Assembly: GCF_014197445.1 (NCBI RefSeq)
Contig: NZ_JACIFO010000002.1
Location: forward strand, 248,001 to 312,000
Direction of reading: 5' to 3'
From: Mesonia hippocampi
GTDB lineage: Bacteria > Bacteroidota > Bacteroidia > Flavobacteriales > Flavobacteriaceae
DNA length: 64,000 bases
A model generated the notes under the pieces. The model worked only from the letters and a program-made list of their open reading frames with translations. It was not told where the DNA came from and did not search any database. Both the position numbers and the translations under genes were made by a program. Positions within the stretch are counted from its first letter, which is position 1; every line of letters starts with the position of its first letter. Below are positions 26,021-34,495 of the stretch, piece after piece.

Positions 26021-27538
26021 TTATCCAGAGATTTTGAGTTTCATTCCTGGTTTTAAATTACTACCACTAATACCGTTCCATTCTTGGATATCTTTAACAC
26101 TAATTCCTGTAAATTTTCTAGAAATACTCCATAACGAATCTCCTTCTTGTACGGTATAATACTTTTTACCGCTTCTTTTTACTTTTGAAGATTTTTTGGC
26201 AACCACTCCTTCTATGTTTGGTTTTTTAGGATATATGGTTAAGTACTGCCCTGTACGTAAGCTAGAGTTTCGCATGTTATTCCAACGTTTTATTTCACTT
26301 ACACGAACGCCAAATTTTCCTGCTATTTTACCCAAATAATCTCCAGATTGTACGCGATACCTTACTTTATCGGTAGCTTCATAATACTTAGGCAGCTCTT
26401 CTTCTGCTTGTGCTATTTGTGTTGTTGCTACTTCATATATTTTATCTTCGTTAGCAACAAACTTCCCTACTTCGGATACGGGTAAACGCAGGTAGTATGT
26501 TTCTCTTTCTATACTCGGAATAATATCTAATTTATAGCTTGGGTTTAAAAACATTAATACATCTTCATCTACTCCTGTAGCTTCTACAATTTGATCAAAC
26601 TTTATAAGTTGTTTTACTTTTATGGTATCGGTATCAAAATAGGTAATTTCGGGCTTATAACGTTGGTAACCATGCTCGTTAGCATACTCAAATAAATACA
26701 TTGTAGCAATAAAAGCAGGAACATAGCCTGCGGTCTCTTTAGGCAGGTAATCTCTTAATACCCAATAGTCTTTGCTTCCTCCGCTTCTTCTAATTGCTTT
26801 AGATACATTTCCAGGACCTGAATTGTAGGATGCTAAAGCCAAATCCCAGTCTCCAAAAATACCATATAACGTAGAAAGGTATTTGCAAGCTGCCTCGGTA
26901 GCTAATACAGGGTCCATGCGTTCGTCTACATAGCTGCTTACTTCTAAACCGTGCATTTTTCCTGTTGTAAACATAAATTGCCATAAACCCGTTGCTCCTA
27001 CTCTAGATTTTGCTCTTGGATTTAATGCCGACTCTACAATAGCTAGGTATTTCATCTCTAAAGGGATGTTATGCTTGTCTAGCTCTTGCTCAAACATAGG
27101 GAAATAGAATTCGCTTAATCCCATTAGTTTTTCTACATGTAATCTGCTACGCTGCAAATAATAATTGATAACTTTCTCTAAACTCTCGTTATACGAAATA
27201 TGAAAGGGTGTTTTAGCATCCAATCGTGCCAATCGTGCCTTTAGCGTATCGGTACTTACGGTTTTTTTTATTTCTGGTAAAGAGTCTATCTTAGGATCGG
27301 TATATGATTTATTGGCTAAAGATGTTTTCATTAAATCTTTCCAAACCGAATCTACTTTTGCCGTATATCTTATATCTTCTATATTAGAAAAAACAGCATC
27401 TACGGCTTCTATTGTAGCTTTAACACTGTCTGGAATAGCAATATTATTAGGGTTAATTTCTGGCGTTTGTGCAAATATGCCTGCCGGAAACAAACAGCAA
27501 ATTCCTAAAAGTTTAAAATGTTTAAAATACTTCATCAT
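26021..27538 (-). CDS. MltD-like lytic transglycosylase with two LysM domains
   Basis: A 505-residue secreted or periplasmic enzyme with an N-terminal signal peptide (cut after about residue 23, at FAQ). The GH23/SLT domain lies at about 150-300, with the catalytic Glu in AIVESALNPRAKS and the ATGLWQFM and ASYNSGPGNV motifs. Two LysM modules follow at about 397-440 and 461-503. It cleaves peptidoglycan to 1,6-anhydro-muropeptides. Its ATG is directly next to the pgk stop codon. Confidence 0.93.
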   Translation of the reverse strand: MMKYFKHFKLLGICCLFPAGIFAQTPEINPNNIAIPDSVKATIEAVDAVFSNIEDIRYTAKVDSVWKDLMKTSLANKSYTDPKIDSLPEIKKTVSTDTLKARLARLDAKTPFHISYNESLEKVINYYLQRSRLHVEKLMGLSEFYFPMFEQELDKHNIPLEMKYLAIVESALNPRAKSRVGATGLWQFMFTTGKMHGLEVSSYVDERMDPVLATEAACKYLSTLYGIFGDWDLALASYNSGPGNVSKAIRRSGGSKDYWVLRDYLPKETAGYVPAFIATMYLFEYANEHGYQRYKPEITYFDTDTIKVKQLIKFDQIVEATGVDEDVLMFLNPSYKLDIIPSIERETYYLRLPVSEVGKFVANEDKIYEVATTQIAQAEEELPKYYEATDKVRYRVQSGDYLGKIAGKFGVRVSEIKRWNNMRNSSLRTGQYLTIYPKKPNIEGVVAKKSSKVKRSGKKYYTVQEGDSLWSISRKFTGISVKDIQEWNGISGSNLKPGMKLKISG

Positions 27539-28726
27539 TTATTCGTTTGTAATTGCTGCAATTCCTGGTAATGTTTTTCCTTCTAGCATTTCTAACATTG
27601 CTCCGCCGCCTGTAGAAACATAGCTTACCTTTTTCTCTAAGCCAAACTTTTTTGCTGCAGCTACACTATCTCCTCCTCCTACTAACGAAAAACTTCCATT
27701 TTTTGTTGCCTGAGCAATGCTATTTCCGATGGCTTTTGTTCCTCCTGAAAAATTTTCTAATTCAAAAACTCCCATTGGACCATTCCATAAAATAATAGCC
27801 GATTTTAAAATAACTTCATTAAATGCTATCTGTGTTTTTTCTCCTACATCTAATCCCATCCAGTTTTCAGGAATTTCATCTATTTTGCACAATTTTTTGT
27901 TTGCATTATTACCAAATGCATCAGCAATTATAGCATCTTCTGGTAAATATACGGCTACATTTTTTTGTTTTGCTTTGGCTAAAATTTCCAACGCTAAATC
28001 AAGCTTATCATCTTCAACCAACGAGTTTCCTACCTTTCCGCCTTGGGCTTTTATAAACGTAAAGGTCATGCCTCCTCCTATAATCAGGTTATCTATTTTA
28101 TCTAAAATATTTTCGATAACCGTAATTTTAGACGATACTTTTGCGCCTCCTAAAATAGCCGTTACGGGGTGTTCTGTGCTATTTAAAACTTTATTTAAGC
28201 TCTCAATTTCTTTTGCTAATAAATAACCTAAGCATTTCTCGTTAAAAAACTTTGCAATAATTGTTGTAGAGGCATGCGCTCGGTGTGCTGTCCCAAAAGC
28301 ATCGTTTATATAAATATCTGCATAGCTTGCTAATTGCTTAGCAAAAGCTTCGTCTCCTGCTTTTTCTTCGTCATGAAATCTTAAGTTTTCCAACAATAAA
28401 ATTTCTCCCATAGCTAGTTCATCGGCCATTTTTTTGGCTTCTTCTCCAATACAATCTGGAGCAAATTTTACGGCAACACCTATAATTTCTGAAACTCTTT
28501 TTACAATATGTTTTAAAGAATATTTAGCTTCTTCTCCTTTAGGTCTTCCTAAATGACTCATTAAAATTACAGCTCCTCCATCTTCTAAGACTTTTATAAT
28601 ACTGGGTTTAGCAGCATCTATTCTGGTAGTATCTGTAATTTGGAAGTTTTCATCCAAAGGAACATTAAAATCTACACGTATAATGGCTTTTTTGCCCTTG
28701 AAATTGTAATCAGAAATGGTTTTCAT
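27539..28726 (-). CDS. pgk: Phosphoglycerate kinase
   Basis: A 395-residue glycolytic enzyme making ATP and 3-phosphoglycerate from 1,3-bisphosphoglycerate. The N-terminal RVDFNVPLD motif, SHLGRPKG, the [13 protein letters not shown] segment and the C-terminal [13 protein letters not shown] are intact. I start it at the ATG at 28726 ([13 protein letters not shown]). An upstream in-frame TTG at 28744 would overlap the predicted -7 box and gives a non-family extension of six residues. Confidence 0.96.
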   Translation of the reverse strand: MKTISDYNFKGKKAIIRVDFNVPLDENFQITDTTRIDAAKPSIIKVLEDGGAVILMSHLGRPKGEEAKYSLKHIVKRVSEIIGVAVKFAPDCIGEEAKKMADELAMGEILLLENLRFHDEEKAGDEAFAKQLASYADIYINDAFGTAHRAHASTTIIAKFFNEKCLGYLLAKEIESLNKVLNSTEHPVTAILGGAKVSSKITVIENILDKIDNLIIGGGMTFTFIKAQGGKVGNSLVEDDKLDLALEILAKAKQKNVAVYLPEDAIIADAFGNNANKKLCKIDEIPENWMGLDVGEKTQIAFNEVILKSAIILWNGPMGVFELENFSGGTKAIGNSIAQATKNGSFSLVGGGDSVAAAKKFGLEKKVSYVSTGGGAMLEMLEGKTLPGIAAITNE

Positions 28727-28741
28727 AAATTTAAATTTTTC

Positions 28742-28749
28742 CAAAAATA
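28742..28749 (-). promoter_or_regulatory. -7 box for pgk
   Basis: The minus strand reads TATTTTTG here, matching TAnnTTTG, 15 bases before the pgk ATG. A second copy of the same octamer lies at 28780-28787. No clear -33 element was found for either, so which one is used is open. Confidence 0.5.
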
Positions 28750-28813
28750 AGTAATTCTATGTTTTTTAATTTCGGTACTCAAAAATAAATTAAAATAACT
28801 AATTTCGCTTTCT

Positions 28814-29962
28814 ATGGAATTTTCAGACGTTTTAGGTTTACCCCATCTAAAAAATCATTTAATAACAAGTGCCGATAGCGGGAGAATACCTCATGCACAA
28901 TTGTTTGTTGGTGCCAGTGGTAGCGGAACTTTACCTATGGCAATTGCCTATGCTAGGTACCTGATTTGCAACTTAAATAAAGATACTAAAGCACAAGCCT
29001 GTGCTGCAAAATTTAACAAATTAGCGCATCCCGATTTACATTTTGCTTTTCCCGTAAATACCAGTACTAAAGTAAAAAAAGATGCTGTATCTGCTCATTA
29101 TTTAAACGATTGGAACAGTTTTTTGGCAAATAACCCCTACGGAAACTTATACCAGTGGTATAGCCATATTGGGATTGAAAACAAACAAGGCATTATTGGT
29201 GTAAATGAAGCTACTGATATTGTAAAATCGCTTTCGTTAAAATCGTTTGAAGGCGGGTATAAAGTAATGTTGATTTGGGGAGCTGACAAAATGAACGATA
29301 GTGCCGCAAATAAACTTCTTAAACTAATTGAAGAGCCTCCACAAAAAACAGTATTTATTTTAATTACAGAACAAGAGGACCAAATACTTACCACTATAAA
29401 ATCTCGTTGCCAAGTATTACATTTCCCTCCTCTAAGCGAAGAAATAATTACCCAAGCCCTTATAGAAAAACAACAGTGCGAACCCACTGAAGCTAAAAAA
29501 ATAGCACATGTTGCTAATGGCGATTATAATAAAGCACTAAAAAATTTAAACCAAGATTATACCGACGATGTTTTTGAAAATTGGTTTATTATATGGGTAA
29601 GAACGGCTTTTTCTGCCAAAAAAAATAAAAAAGCCATACAAAGTTTATTACAATGGAGCGACGAAATAACAAGTAGTAACAGGGAAACGCAAAAGAATTT
29701 TTTACTCTATTGTTTAGACTTTTTTAGGCAAGCATTACTCTTGAATTACAAAACCGATAACTTGGTTTATTTATCTACAAAAACAAAAGGCTTTGAATTA
29801 GAAAAATTTGCTCCCTTTGTACACAACGGAAATATTTTAGAAATACAAAAAGAAATAGAAAAAGCCATTTATCATATAGAACGCAATGGCTATGCAAAAA
29901 CCATTTTTACCGATTTATCTATCCGTTTAACACGTTTATTACATCGTAAAGAAATCGTTTAA
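28814..29962 (+). CDS. holB: DNA polymerase III subunit delta' (clamp-loader)
   Basis: A 382-residue AAA+ protein. The N-terminus (LPHLKNHLITSADSGRIPHAQLFVGASGSG) gives the nucleotide-fold start with a degenerate P-loop lacking the Lys, as is normal for delta'. The sensor-like KMNDSAANKLLKLIEEPP and TIKSRCQVLHF motifs are characteristic of clamp-loader subunits. It is part of the complex that loads the sliding clamp. It has its own rightward transcript between pgk and a strong terminator. Confidence 0.88.
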   Translation: MEFSDVLGLPHLKNHLITSADSGRIPHAQLFVGASGSGTLPMAIAYARYLICNLNKDTKAQACAAKFNKLAHPDLHFAFPVNTSTKVKKDAVSAHYLNDWNSFLANNPYGNLYQWYSHIGIENKQGIIGVNEATDIVKSLSLKSFEGGYKVMLIWGADKMNDSAANKLLKLIEEPPQKTVFILITEQEDQILTTIKSRCQVLHFPPLSEEIITQALIEKQQCEPTEAKKIAHVANGDYNKALKNLNQDYTDDVFENWFIIWVRTAFSAKKNKKAIQSLLQWSDEITSSNRETQKNFLLYCLDFFRQALLLNYKTDNLVYLSTKTKGFELEKFAPFVHNGNILEIQKEIEKAIYHIERNGYAKTIFTDLSIRLTRLLHRKEIV

Positions 29963-29993
29963 CAACATATAAAGTATTGATTTACAATAAATT

Positions 29994-30031
29994 AAAAACC
30001 CCTATTTAGGTATTTCTAAATAGGGGTTTTT
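29994..30031. terminator. Bidirectional terminator after holB
   Basis: A perfect 16-bp stem (29994-30009 with 30016-30031) with a 6-base loop and A/T-rich ends. It serves the rightward holB and the convergent OmpH-like lipoprotein gene. Confidence 0.93.
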
Positions 30032-30064
30032 AATAAGCATTCCTTTTAACCTTTTTGGCTAAAT

Positions 30065-30616
30065 TTATTTTTTATCGGTAGTAGTATCGGTAGTATCTTT
30101 TACTGCCGAACCATATTTTTTATTTAAAGCCTCTAATACGGTTTTGGTAATATCTTTACCTTCTTTGGCATACATAATATTGGCGGTTTCGTTAGAACCA
30201 AAAATATAAGTGTAGCCATTATTCTTACCATAATCTGCAACAAAATCTTTTACTTGAGTGATAATAGAATCGATAGCTTGATCGCTCTCTTCTCTAAGGG
30301 TGTTGCTTTCTGCCTGTTGCTGACGCTGTAGAATTTGCTGTTTTTGCATTAAAGCTTCTTCTCGTTTTTGACGCTTAGCCAACGAAAGCGTTGGCATTTC
30401 TTTCTGATAAGTTTGTACTTCTTCCTGAAAAGCACGAGCTACAGAATCTAAACGCTTACGCATTGCCTCAGATTTTTTACTAAATCTTTCCTCTGTAGAT
30501 TTCATTACCTCAAAATCTTGCACTAACACCTTATTGTCTACATAAGCTGTTTTCTCTTTTTCTTGACAAGCCATAAGTGTAAAAACACCCATAACTGTAA
30601 GCAGCATTTTTTTCAT
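30065..30616 (-). CDS. OmpH/Skp-like lipoprotein
   Basis: A 183-residue protein with a lipoprotein signal (lipobox LMAC, Cys at residue 17). A long helical, Gln/Glu/Lys-rich coiled coil fills about residues 40-120, and a small beta-containing segment (YTYIFGSNETANIMYA) is typical of the OmpH end. The tail is rich in Thr, Asp and Lys. Skp-family proteins hold outer-membrane proteins in the periplasm; being lipid-anchored is unusual for the soluble E. coli Skp but common in Bacteroidota. It is transcribed alone. Confidence 0.82.
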   Translation of the reverse strand: MKKMLLTVMGVFTLMACQEKEKTAYVDNKVLVQDFEVMKSTEERFSKKSEAMRKRLDSVARAFQEEVQTYQKEMPTLSLAKRQKREEALMQKQQILQRQQQAESNTLREESDQAIDSIITQVKDFVADYGKNNGYTYIFGSNETANIMYAKEGKDITKTVLEALNKKYGSAVKDTTDTTTDKK

Positions 30617-30638
30617 GTTCTATTAAAATTTTAAAATA

Positions 30639-30646
30639 CAAATTTA
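30639..30646 (-). promoter_or_regulatory. -7 box for the OmpH-like gene
   Basis: The minus strand reads TAAATTTG, matching TAnnTTTG, 22 bases before the ATG at 30616. No convincing -33 element is seen. Confidence 0.45.
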
Positions 30647-30767
30647 ATAAAGTAAATACTAAAAGTGTACTTCCGTAGAATTATTTATATTTTTTATAAC
30701 AAAAATTTAATCTATAAATATAATTGATAAAAATTAGCTTATTATAAAGACTATTTAAGAGTATTTT

Positions 30768-30808
30768 AAAAAACAGTAGATACATAACATATCTTAAAGC
30801 TGTATCTA
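30768..30808 (-). terminator. Terminator for the methyltransferase gene
   Basis: An 8-bp stem (30777-30784 with 30801-30808) with a 16-base loop, followed on the minus strand by a run of six T. It lies just past the stop of the leftward methyltransferase gene at 30830. The rest of the 213-base gap 30617-30829 is AT-rich, with only the -7 box for the OmpH gene. Confidence 0.55.
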
Positions 30809-30829
30809 TTCTTAAAACGCCTTAAAAAG

Positions 30830-31675
30830 CTATTTTAAACAAAAAACATAGACCAATGATGAATACTCTCCCGTTTTTTTTGCTTTCCGATTACTTTTAT
30901 AACCTAGTTGCATTGCTTTAAGAAAATTAGTTGATTTGTGTTTGTATTTTTCTGAAAGCAAGCTTACATAATAAGCATCAAAAATAAGAGGATGAATATT
31001 GCAAAGCTTAAAACCTTGCTGAGAAAAAATACGCTCAATACCTTCTTTAGAAAAATGCCAAAGGTGCCTTGGTACATCGTAAGCCGCCCAATGTTCTTTG
31101 TAATAAGCAGCATCGTAACTTTTAAAGTTAGGTACTGCTATAAAAACAAAACCATTTTCTTGTAGGTGGTTTTTTATAAAAGAAATTTCGTTTTCTAAAT
31201 TTGGCACATGCTCCAAAACATGCCACATGGTTATTGCCGAAAATTTAGTATTGATTTCGGCATGAGTCTCGCATAAAGTTATTCCTTTTTTTAAGGCTAA
31301 TTTTCGAGCGTCGGCATTTGGTTCTATACCTTTTATTTTCCAATTTTTATTTTTTGCTTCTTTAAGAAAATCTCCTGTTCCTGCGCCAATATCCAACAAA
31401 GTTTTTGCTTCTCCTTTTATATAATTATTTAGCCAAGAGATTTTTTTAGCAAGCATGTATTTTTTTACCCGTTGGTAAATTTTATCTTTTATAGAAGTTG
31501 CAGAATCGGTATGCGAAATATAAGCTTCACTTTTGTAGTAATAAGGAAGCGCTGTTAAATTAGGTACAGGCTTGGTTTGTAAAATATCTCTTTCTTGATT
31601 ATAGCATAAATCAAATGTTTCTCCCGAAACGGTATAATCTTTACAACGTAAAAAGGTTGTTTTATTTACATCCAT
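30830..31675 (-). CDS. Class I SAM-dependent methyltransferase
   Basis: A 281-residue protein. The SAM-binding motif LLDIGAGTGDF is at about residues 90-100, followed by an acidic GIEPNADARKLA loop and MWHVLEHVPNLENE. An N-terminal Cys-containing stretch with FDLCYN resembles the degraded zinc-like segment seen in methyltransferases of the Methyltransf_23 type. The substrate is unknown; such proteins act on sugars or lipids. I chose the ATG at 31675; an upstream TTG at 31684 overlaps the previous gene's stop and is less likely. Confidence 0.85.
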   Translation of the reverse strand: MDVNKTTFLRCKDYTVSGETFDLCYNQERDILQTKPVPNLTALPYYYKSEAYISHTDSATSIKDKIYQRVKKYMLAKKISWLNNYIKGEAKTLLDIGAGTGDFLKEAKNKNWKIKGIEPNADARKLALKKGITLCETHAEINTKFSAITMWHVLEHVPNLENEISFIKNHLQENGFVFIAVPNFKSYDAAYYKEHWAAYDVPRHLWHFSKEGIERIFSQQGFKLCNIHPLIFDAYYVSLLSEKYKHKSTNFLKAMQLGYKSNRKAKKTGEYSSLVYVFCLK

Positions 31676-31680
31676 ATTAA

Positions 31681-32187
31681 TCAATCTATCAAACGTTGAT
31701 AACGATTTAGTTTATCCATTAGCGTTTGGTTTCTTATACTTTCTTCTTGTAAAACATCATTATCAAACTGGTCTTTTATTGCGACAGAAATATAATAATA
31801 CGGATATTTTTTAGGTAAAGGTTCGCTTTCATCAGAACCCAAAAGCTGTTGTAAGGTAACTAAACGAATCCATTTATCGCTATCTGAAGAAGTATTTATA
31901 AAAACCGTCAACGTATCTTTAGGGTATAGTTTTGTCGTGGTAAAACTATGTGGTATAAAAGCATTAGGGTTTAACCCAAAAAAGGATTTTGTTTTGCGTT
32001 CAAAATCTACATAATCTCCATCAAATTCAAAAACAAAAGCAGAAAGCCCTATGCCGTTTCTATCATCAATTTCATTAATATCTATACGTCTTGCCTTATG
32101 TACACGAAAACAAGATTGCATACAAAACAGCAGGATTAATAAACCTAATAGATAATGATATTTATTATTATGTTTCACGTGGAACAT
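31681..32187 (-). CDS. Predicted lipoprotein starting inside a parS site
   Basis: A 168-residue protein with a signal peptide and lipobox (CMQSC, Cys at about residue 26) and no family I recognise. Its ATG at 32187 and first six codons (MFHVKH) are read from the parS palindrome at 32171-32186. The basic MFHVKHNNK stretch may serve as the signal-peptide n-region, or the site may have replaced an older start; no other ATG fits. It begins 5 bases after the mnmG stop, so it is probably in the mnmG transcript. Confidence 0.7.
   Translation of the reverse strand: MFHVKHNNKYHYLLGLLILLFCMQSCFRVHKARRIDINEIDDRNGIGLSAFVFEFDGDYVDFERKTKSFFGLNPNAFIPHSFTTTKLYPKDTLTVFINTSSDSDKWIRLVTLQQLLGSDESEPLPKKYPYYYISVAIKDQFDNDVLQEESIRNQTLMDKLNRYQRLID
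32171..32186. promoter_or_regulatory. parS centromere site 1 (predicted ParB-binding site)
   Basis: TGTTTCACGTGGAACA differs at one position from the bacterial parS consensus TGTTTCACGTGAAACA and keeps the CACGTG core. It lies between the mnmG stop and the next gene and includes that gene's ATG region. ParB bound here would spread and help segregate the replicated origin. ParA and ParB genes are not in the window. Confidence 0.85.
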
Positions 32188-32192
32188 TTTAT

Positions 32193-34064
32193 TTACCTTC
32201 CCATATAAACCAACAAAACAGAAATATCTGCGGGGCTTACACCACTTACTCTAGAAGCTTGAGAAACGGTTCTAGGTTGAATTTTATTAAGCTTTTCCCT
32301 TGCCTCCATCGACATAGATTTCAGCTTTGAATAATCAAAATTTGAAGGAATTTTTATGTTTTCTAAACGGTGCAATTTGTCGGCATTGTTCTTTTCCTTT
32401 TCGATATAACCAGCATATTTCACCTGAATTTCGGTTTGTTCTAACACCTCATCTTTCAAGTTGTTTTCTACAATATAATTTTCTACAGAAGGAATTACCC
32501 TTAAGTCTGACAAGGAAATATTTGGGCGTGCAAAAATCTTAAACATCTTTCCGCTTTGCTTCACTTCTGCCGATTTTTTTCCTTTTAAAACAGGATTAAT
32601 TTCTTCCGGTGCAACGCTGGTTTCTTTAAAAAAGGAAACAAAAGCTTCGGATGCTTTTTTCTTATCTTCCATTACACGCAAACGCTCTTGGCTAGCTAAA
32701 CCGAGTTTATAAGATTTTTCAGTTAAACGAAAATCAGCATTATCTTGGCGCAATAAAGTTCGGTATTCTGCCCTACTGGTAAACATACGGTAAGGCTCTT
32801 CTGTTCCTTTAGTAATTAAATCGTCTATCAGAACACCTATGTAAGCTTCGTCGCGATTTAAAACAAACTCTTCACGCTCTTGTACTTTTAAAGCTGCATT
32901 TATCCCTGCCATTAAACCTTGACAGGCTGCCTCCTCATAGCCTGTTGTTCCGTTAATTTGACCTGCAAAATACAAACCAGAAACAAGTTTGGTTTCTAAA
33001 GTTTGCTGAAGTTGTGTAGGCGGAAAATAATCGTATTCAATCGCATATCCAGGGCGGAAAAACTTTACGTTTTCAAATCCTTTTACAGAAGATAATGCTT
33101 TATACTGCACATCTTCTGGCAAACTGGTAGAAAATCCATTTACATAATATTCTATCGTATTCCATCCTTCTGGTTCTACAAACAGTTGGTGCCTATCTTT
33201 ATCAGCAAACCTATTAATTTTATCCTCGATACTTGGACAATAACGAGGACCAATACTTTCTATTCGTCCATTAAACATAGGAGAACGGTCAAAACCTTCT
33301 CGTAATAAATCGTGCACCTGTACAGAAGTATAAGTCATGTGGCAAGAACGTTGTTCTACCAGTGGTTTTGTAATAGGCAAATACGAAAATTTAGCAGGAT
33401 TTTCATCGCCAGGTTGTTCAATCATTTTAGAAAAATCTAAAGATCTTCCGTCTACTCGTGGCGGTGTTCCTGTTTTCATTCTACCAGCTTCAAACCCCAA
33501 ATCAACCAAATCTTTCGTAATTCCTGTAGCGGCTCTTTCGCCAGAACGTCCTCCTCCAAAGCTTTTCTCTCCGATATGAATCAATCCGTTTAAAAAAGTT
33601 CCGTTAGTAAGTATAACCGCCTTAGTGTTTATGGTTAATCCGAGTGATGTTTTTACCCCAACAATTTTCTCTCCTTTCACCAAAATACCAGAAACCATAT
33701 CTTGATAGAAATCGAGATTTTTAGTTTTCTCTAGCATCAAACGCCAATCTTCTGCAAAACGCATACGATCGCTTTGCACTCGAGGACTCCACATTGCGGG
33801 TCCTTTAGATTTATTAAGCATTTTAAACTGAATTGCGCTGGTATCGCTTACTATTCCGCTATAACCTCCCATAGCATCAATCTCACGCACAATTTGCCCT
33901 TTTGCAATACCTCCCATGGCTGGGTTGCAAGACATCTGCGCAATGTTTTGCAGGTTCATTGTAATAAGCAATGTTTTGCTTCCCATATTTGCAGCAGCAG
34001 CGGCGGCTTCACTTCCAGCATGCCCTCCTCCAACAACAATTACATCATATTCTGTAGAAAACAT
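32193..34064 (-). CDS. mnmG: tRNA uridine-5-carboxymethylaminomethyl modification enzyme MnmG (GidA)
   Basis: A 623-residue FAD enzyme that works with MnmE to modify wobble uridine 34 of several tRNAs. The N-terminal VVGGGHAGSEAA FAD site is at about residues 10-21, followed by SCNPAMGGIAKGQIVREID. The GTPPRVDGRS and GQINGTTGYEEAA motifs follow, and the C-terminal helical MnmE-binding region is full length. Each end is flanked by a parS site. In many bacteria this gene lies near the replication origin. Confidence 0.98.
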   Translation of the reverse strand: MFSTEYDVIVVGGGHAGSEAAAAAANMGSKTLLITMNLQNIAQMSCNPAMGGIAKGQIVREIDAMGGYSGIVSDTSAIQFKMLNKSKGPAMWSPRVQSDRMRFAEDWRLMLEKTKNLDFYQDMVSGILVKGEKIVGVKTSLGLTINTKAVILTNGTFLNGLIHIGEKSFGGGRSGERAATGITKDLVDLGFEAGRMKTGTPPRVDGRSLDFSKMIEQPGDENPAKFSYLPITKPLVEQRSCHMTYTSVQVHDLLREGFDRSPMFNGRIESIGPRYCPSIEDKINRFADKDRHQLFVEPEGWNTIEYYVNGFSTSLPEDVQYKALSSVKGFENVKFFRPGYAIEYDYFPPTQLQQTLETKLVSGLYFAGQINGTTGYEEAACQGLMAGINAALKVQEREEFVLNRDEAYIGVLIDDLITKGTEEPYRMFTSRAEYRTLLRQDNADFRLTEKSYKLGLASQERLRVMEDKKKASEAFVSFFKETSVAPEEINPVLKGKKSAEVKQSGKMFKIFARPNISLSDLRVIPSVENYIVENNLKDEVLEQTEIQVKYAGYIEKEKNNADKLHRLENIKIPSNFDYSKLKSMSMEAREKLNKIQPRTVSQASRVSGVSPADISVLLVYMGR

Positions 34065-34075
34065 AGATTCTAGTG

Positions 34076-34495
34076 TTATTGTTCCACGTGGAACATTTTT
34101 ATTTTTTCATCTTCTTTTTCACGCATTAACTTCGCTTCATTGGCTGTTTTATCTTTATAACCACAAAAGTGCAACAACCCATGTGCCATAACACGTAAGA
34201 GTTCTTGCGCTAAAGAAACCTTAAAGACTTCTGCATTTTCGGTTACGCGTTCTATGCTAATGTAAATATCCCCGCCTACTTGCTTGCCTTCGCTATGCTG
34301 AAAACTTATAATATCGGTTAAATCGTGATGGTTCAAATATTTAATATTGATTTCATTTAAATACGCATCATCACAAAAAATATAATTAAGCTCGGTTAAG
34401 GCTTTGTTTTCAGAAGTGGCTATCTGTAACAACCAAGCTCGGTAAGCATCTTCTGAGGTTAAATTAAAACTTGTCTCTGAAAAAAAATTAATCAT
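34076..34495 (-). CDS. ybeY: rRNA maturation RNase YbeY
   Basis: A 139-residue single-metal endoribonuclease needed for 16S rRNA 3'-end maturation and ribosome quality control. The zinc motif HGLLHFCGYKD has the two His ligands, with Asp in place of the third His, as I recall for Bacteroidota. I use the ATG at 34495; a TTG at 34501 is less likely. Its last six codons (MFHVEQ) before the stop are read from a parS site. It overlaps the end of the DUF4175 gene by 8 bases. Confidence 0.93.
   Translation of the reverse strand: MINFFSETSFNLTSEDAYRAWLLQIATSENKALTELNYIFCDDAYLNEINIKYLNHHDLTDIISFQHSEGKQVGGDIYISIERVTENAEVFKVSLAQELLRVMAHGLLHFCGYKDKTANEAKLMREKEDEKIKMFHVEQ
34080..34095. promoter_or_regulatory. 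parS centromere site 2 (predicted ParB-binding site)
   Basis: TGTTCCACGTGGAACA is a perfect 16-bp palindrome with the CACGTG core of parS; it differs from the consensus TGTTTCACGTGAAACA at two symmetric positions. It is inside the 3' end of ybeY, 15 bases upstream of the mnmG ATG, and about 1.9 kb from site 1. Confidence 0.85.

Noticed and set aside
27717-28226. 169-codon + strand frame opposite pgk
   Set aside because: Antisense shadow of a conserved enzyme; no start signal.
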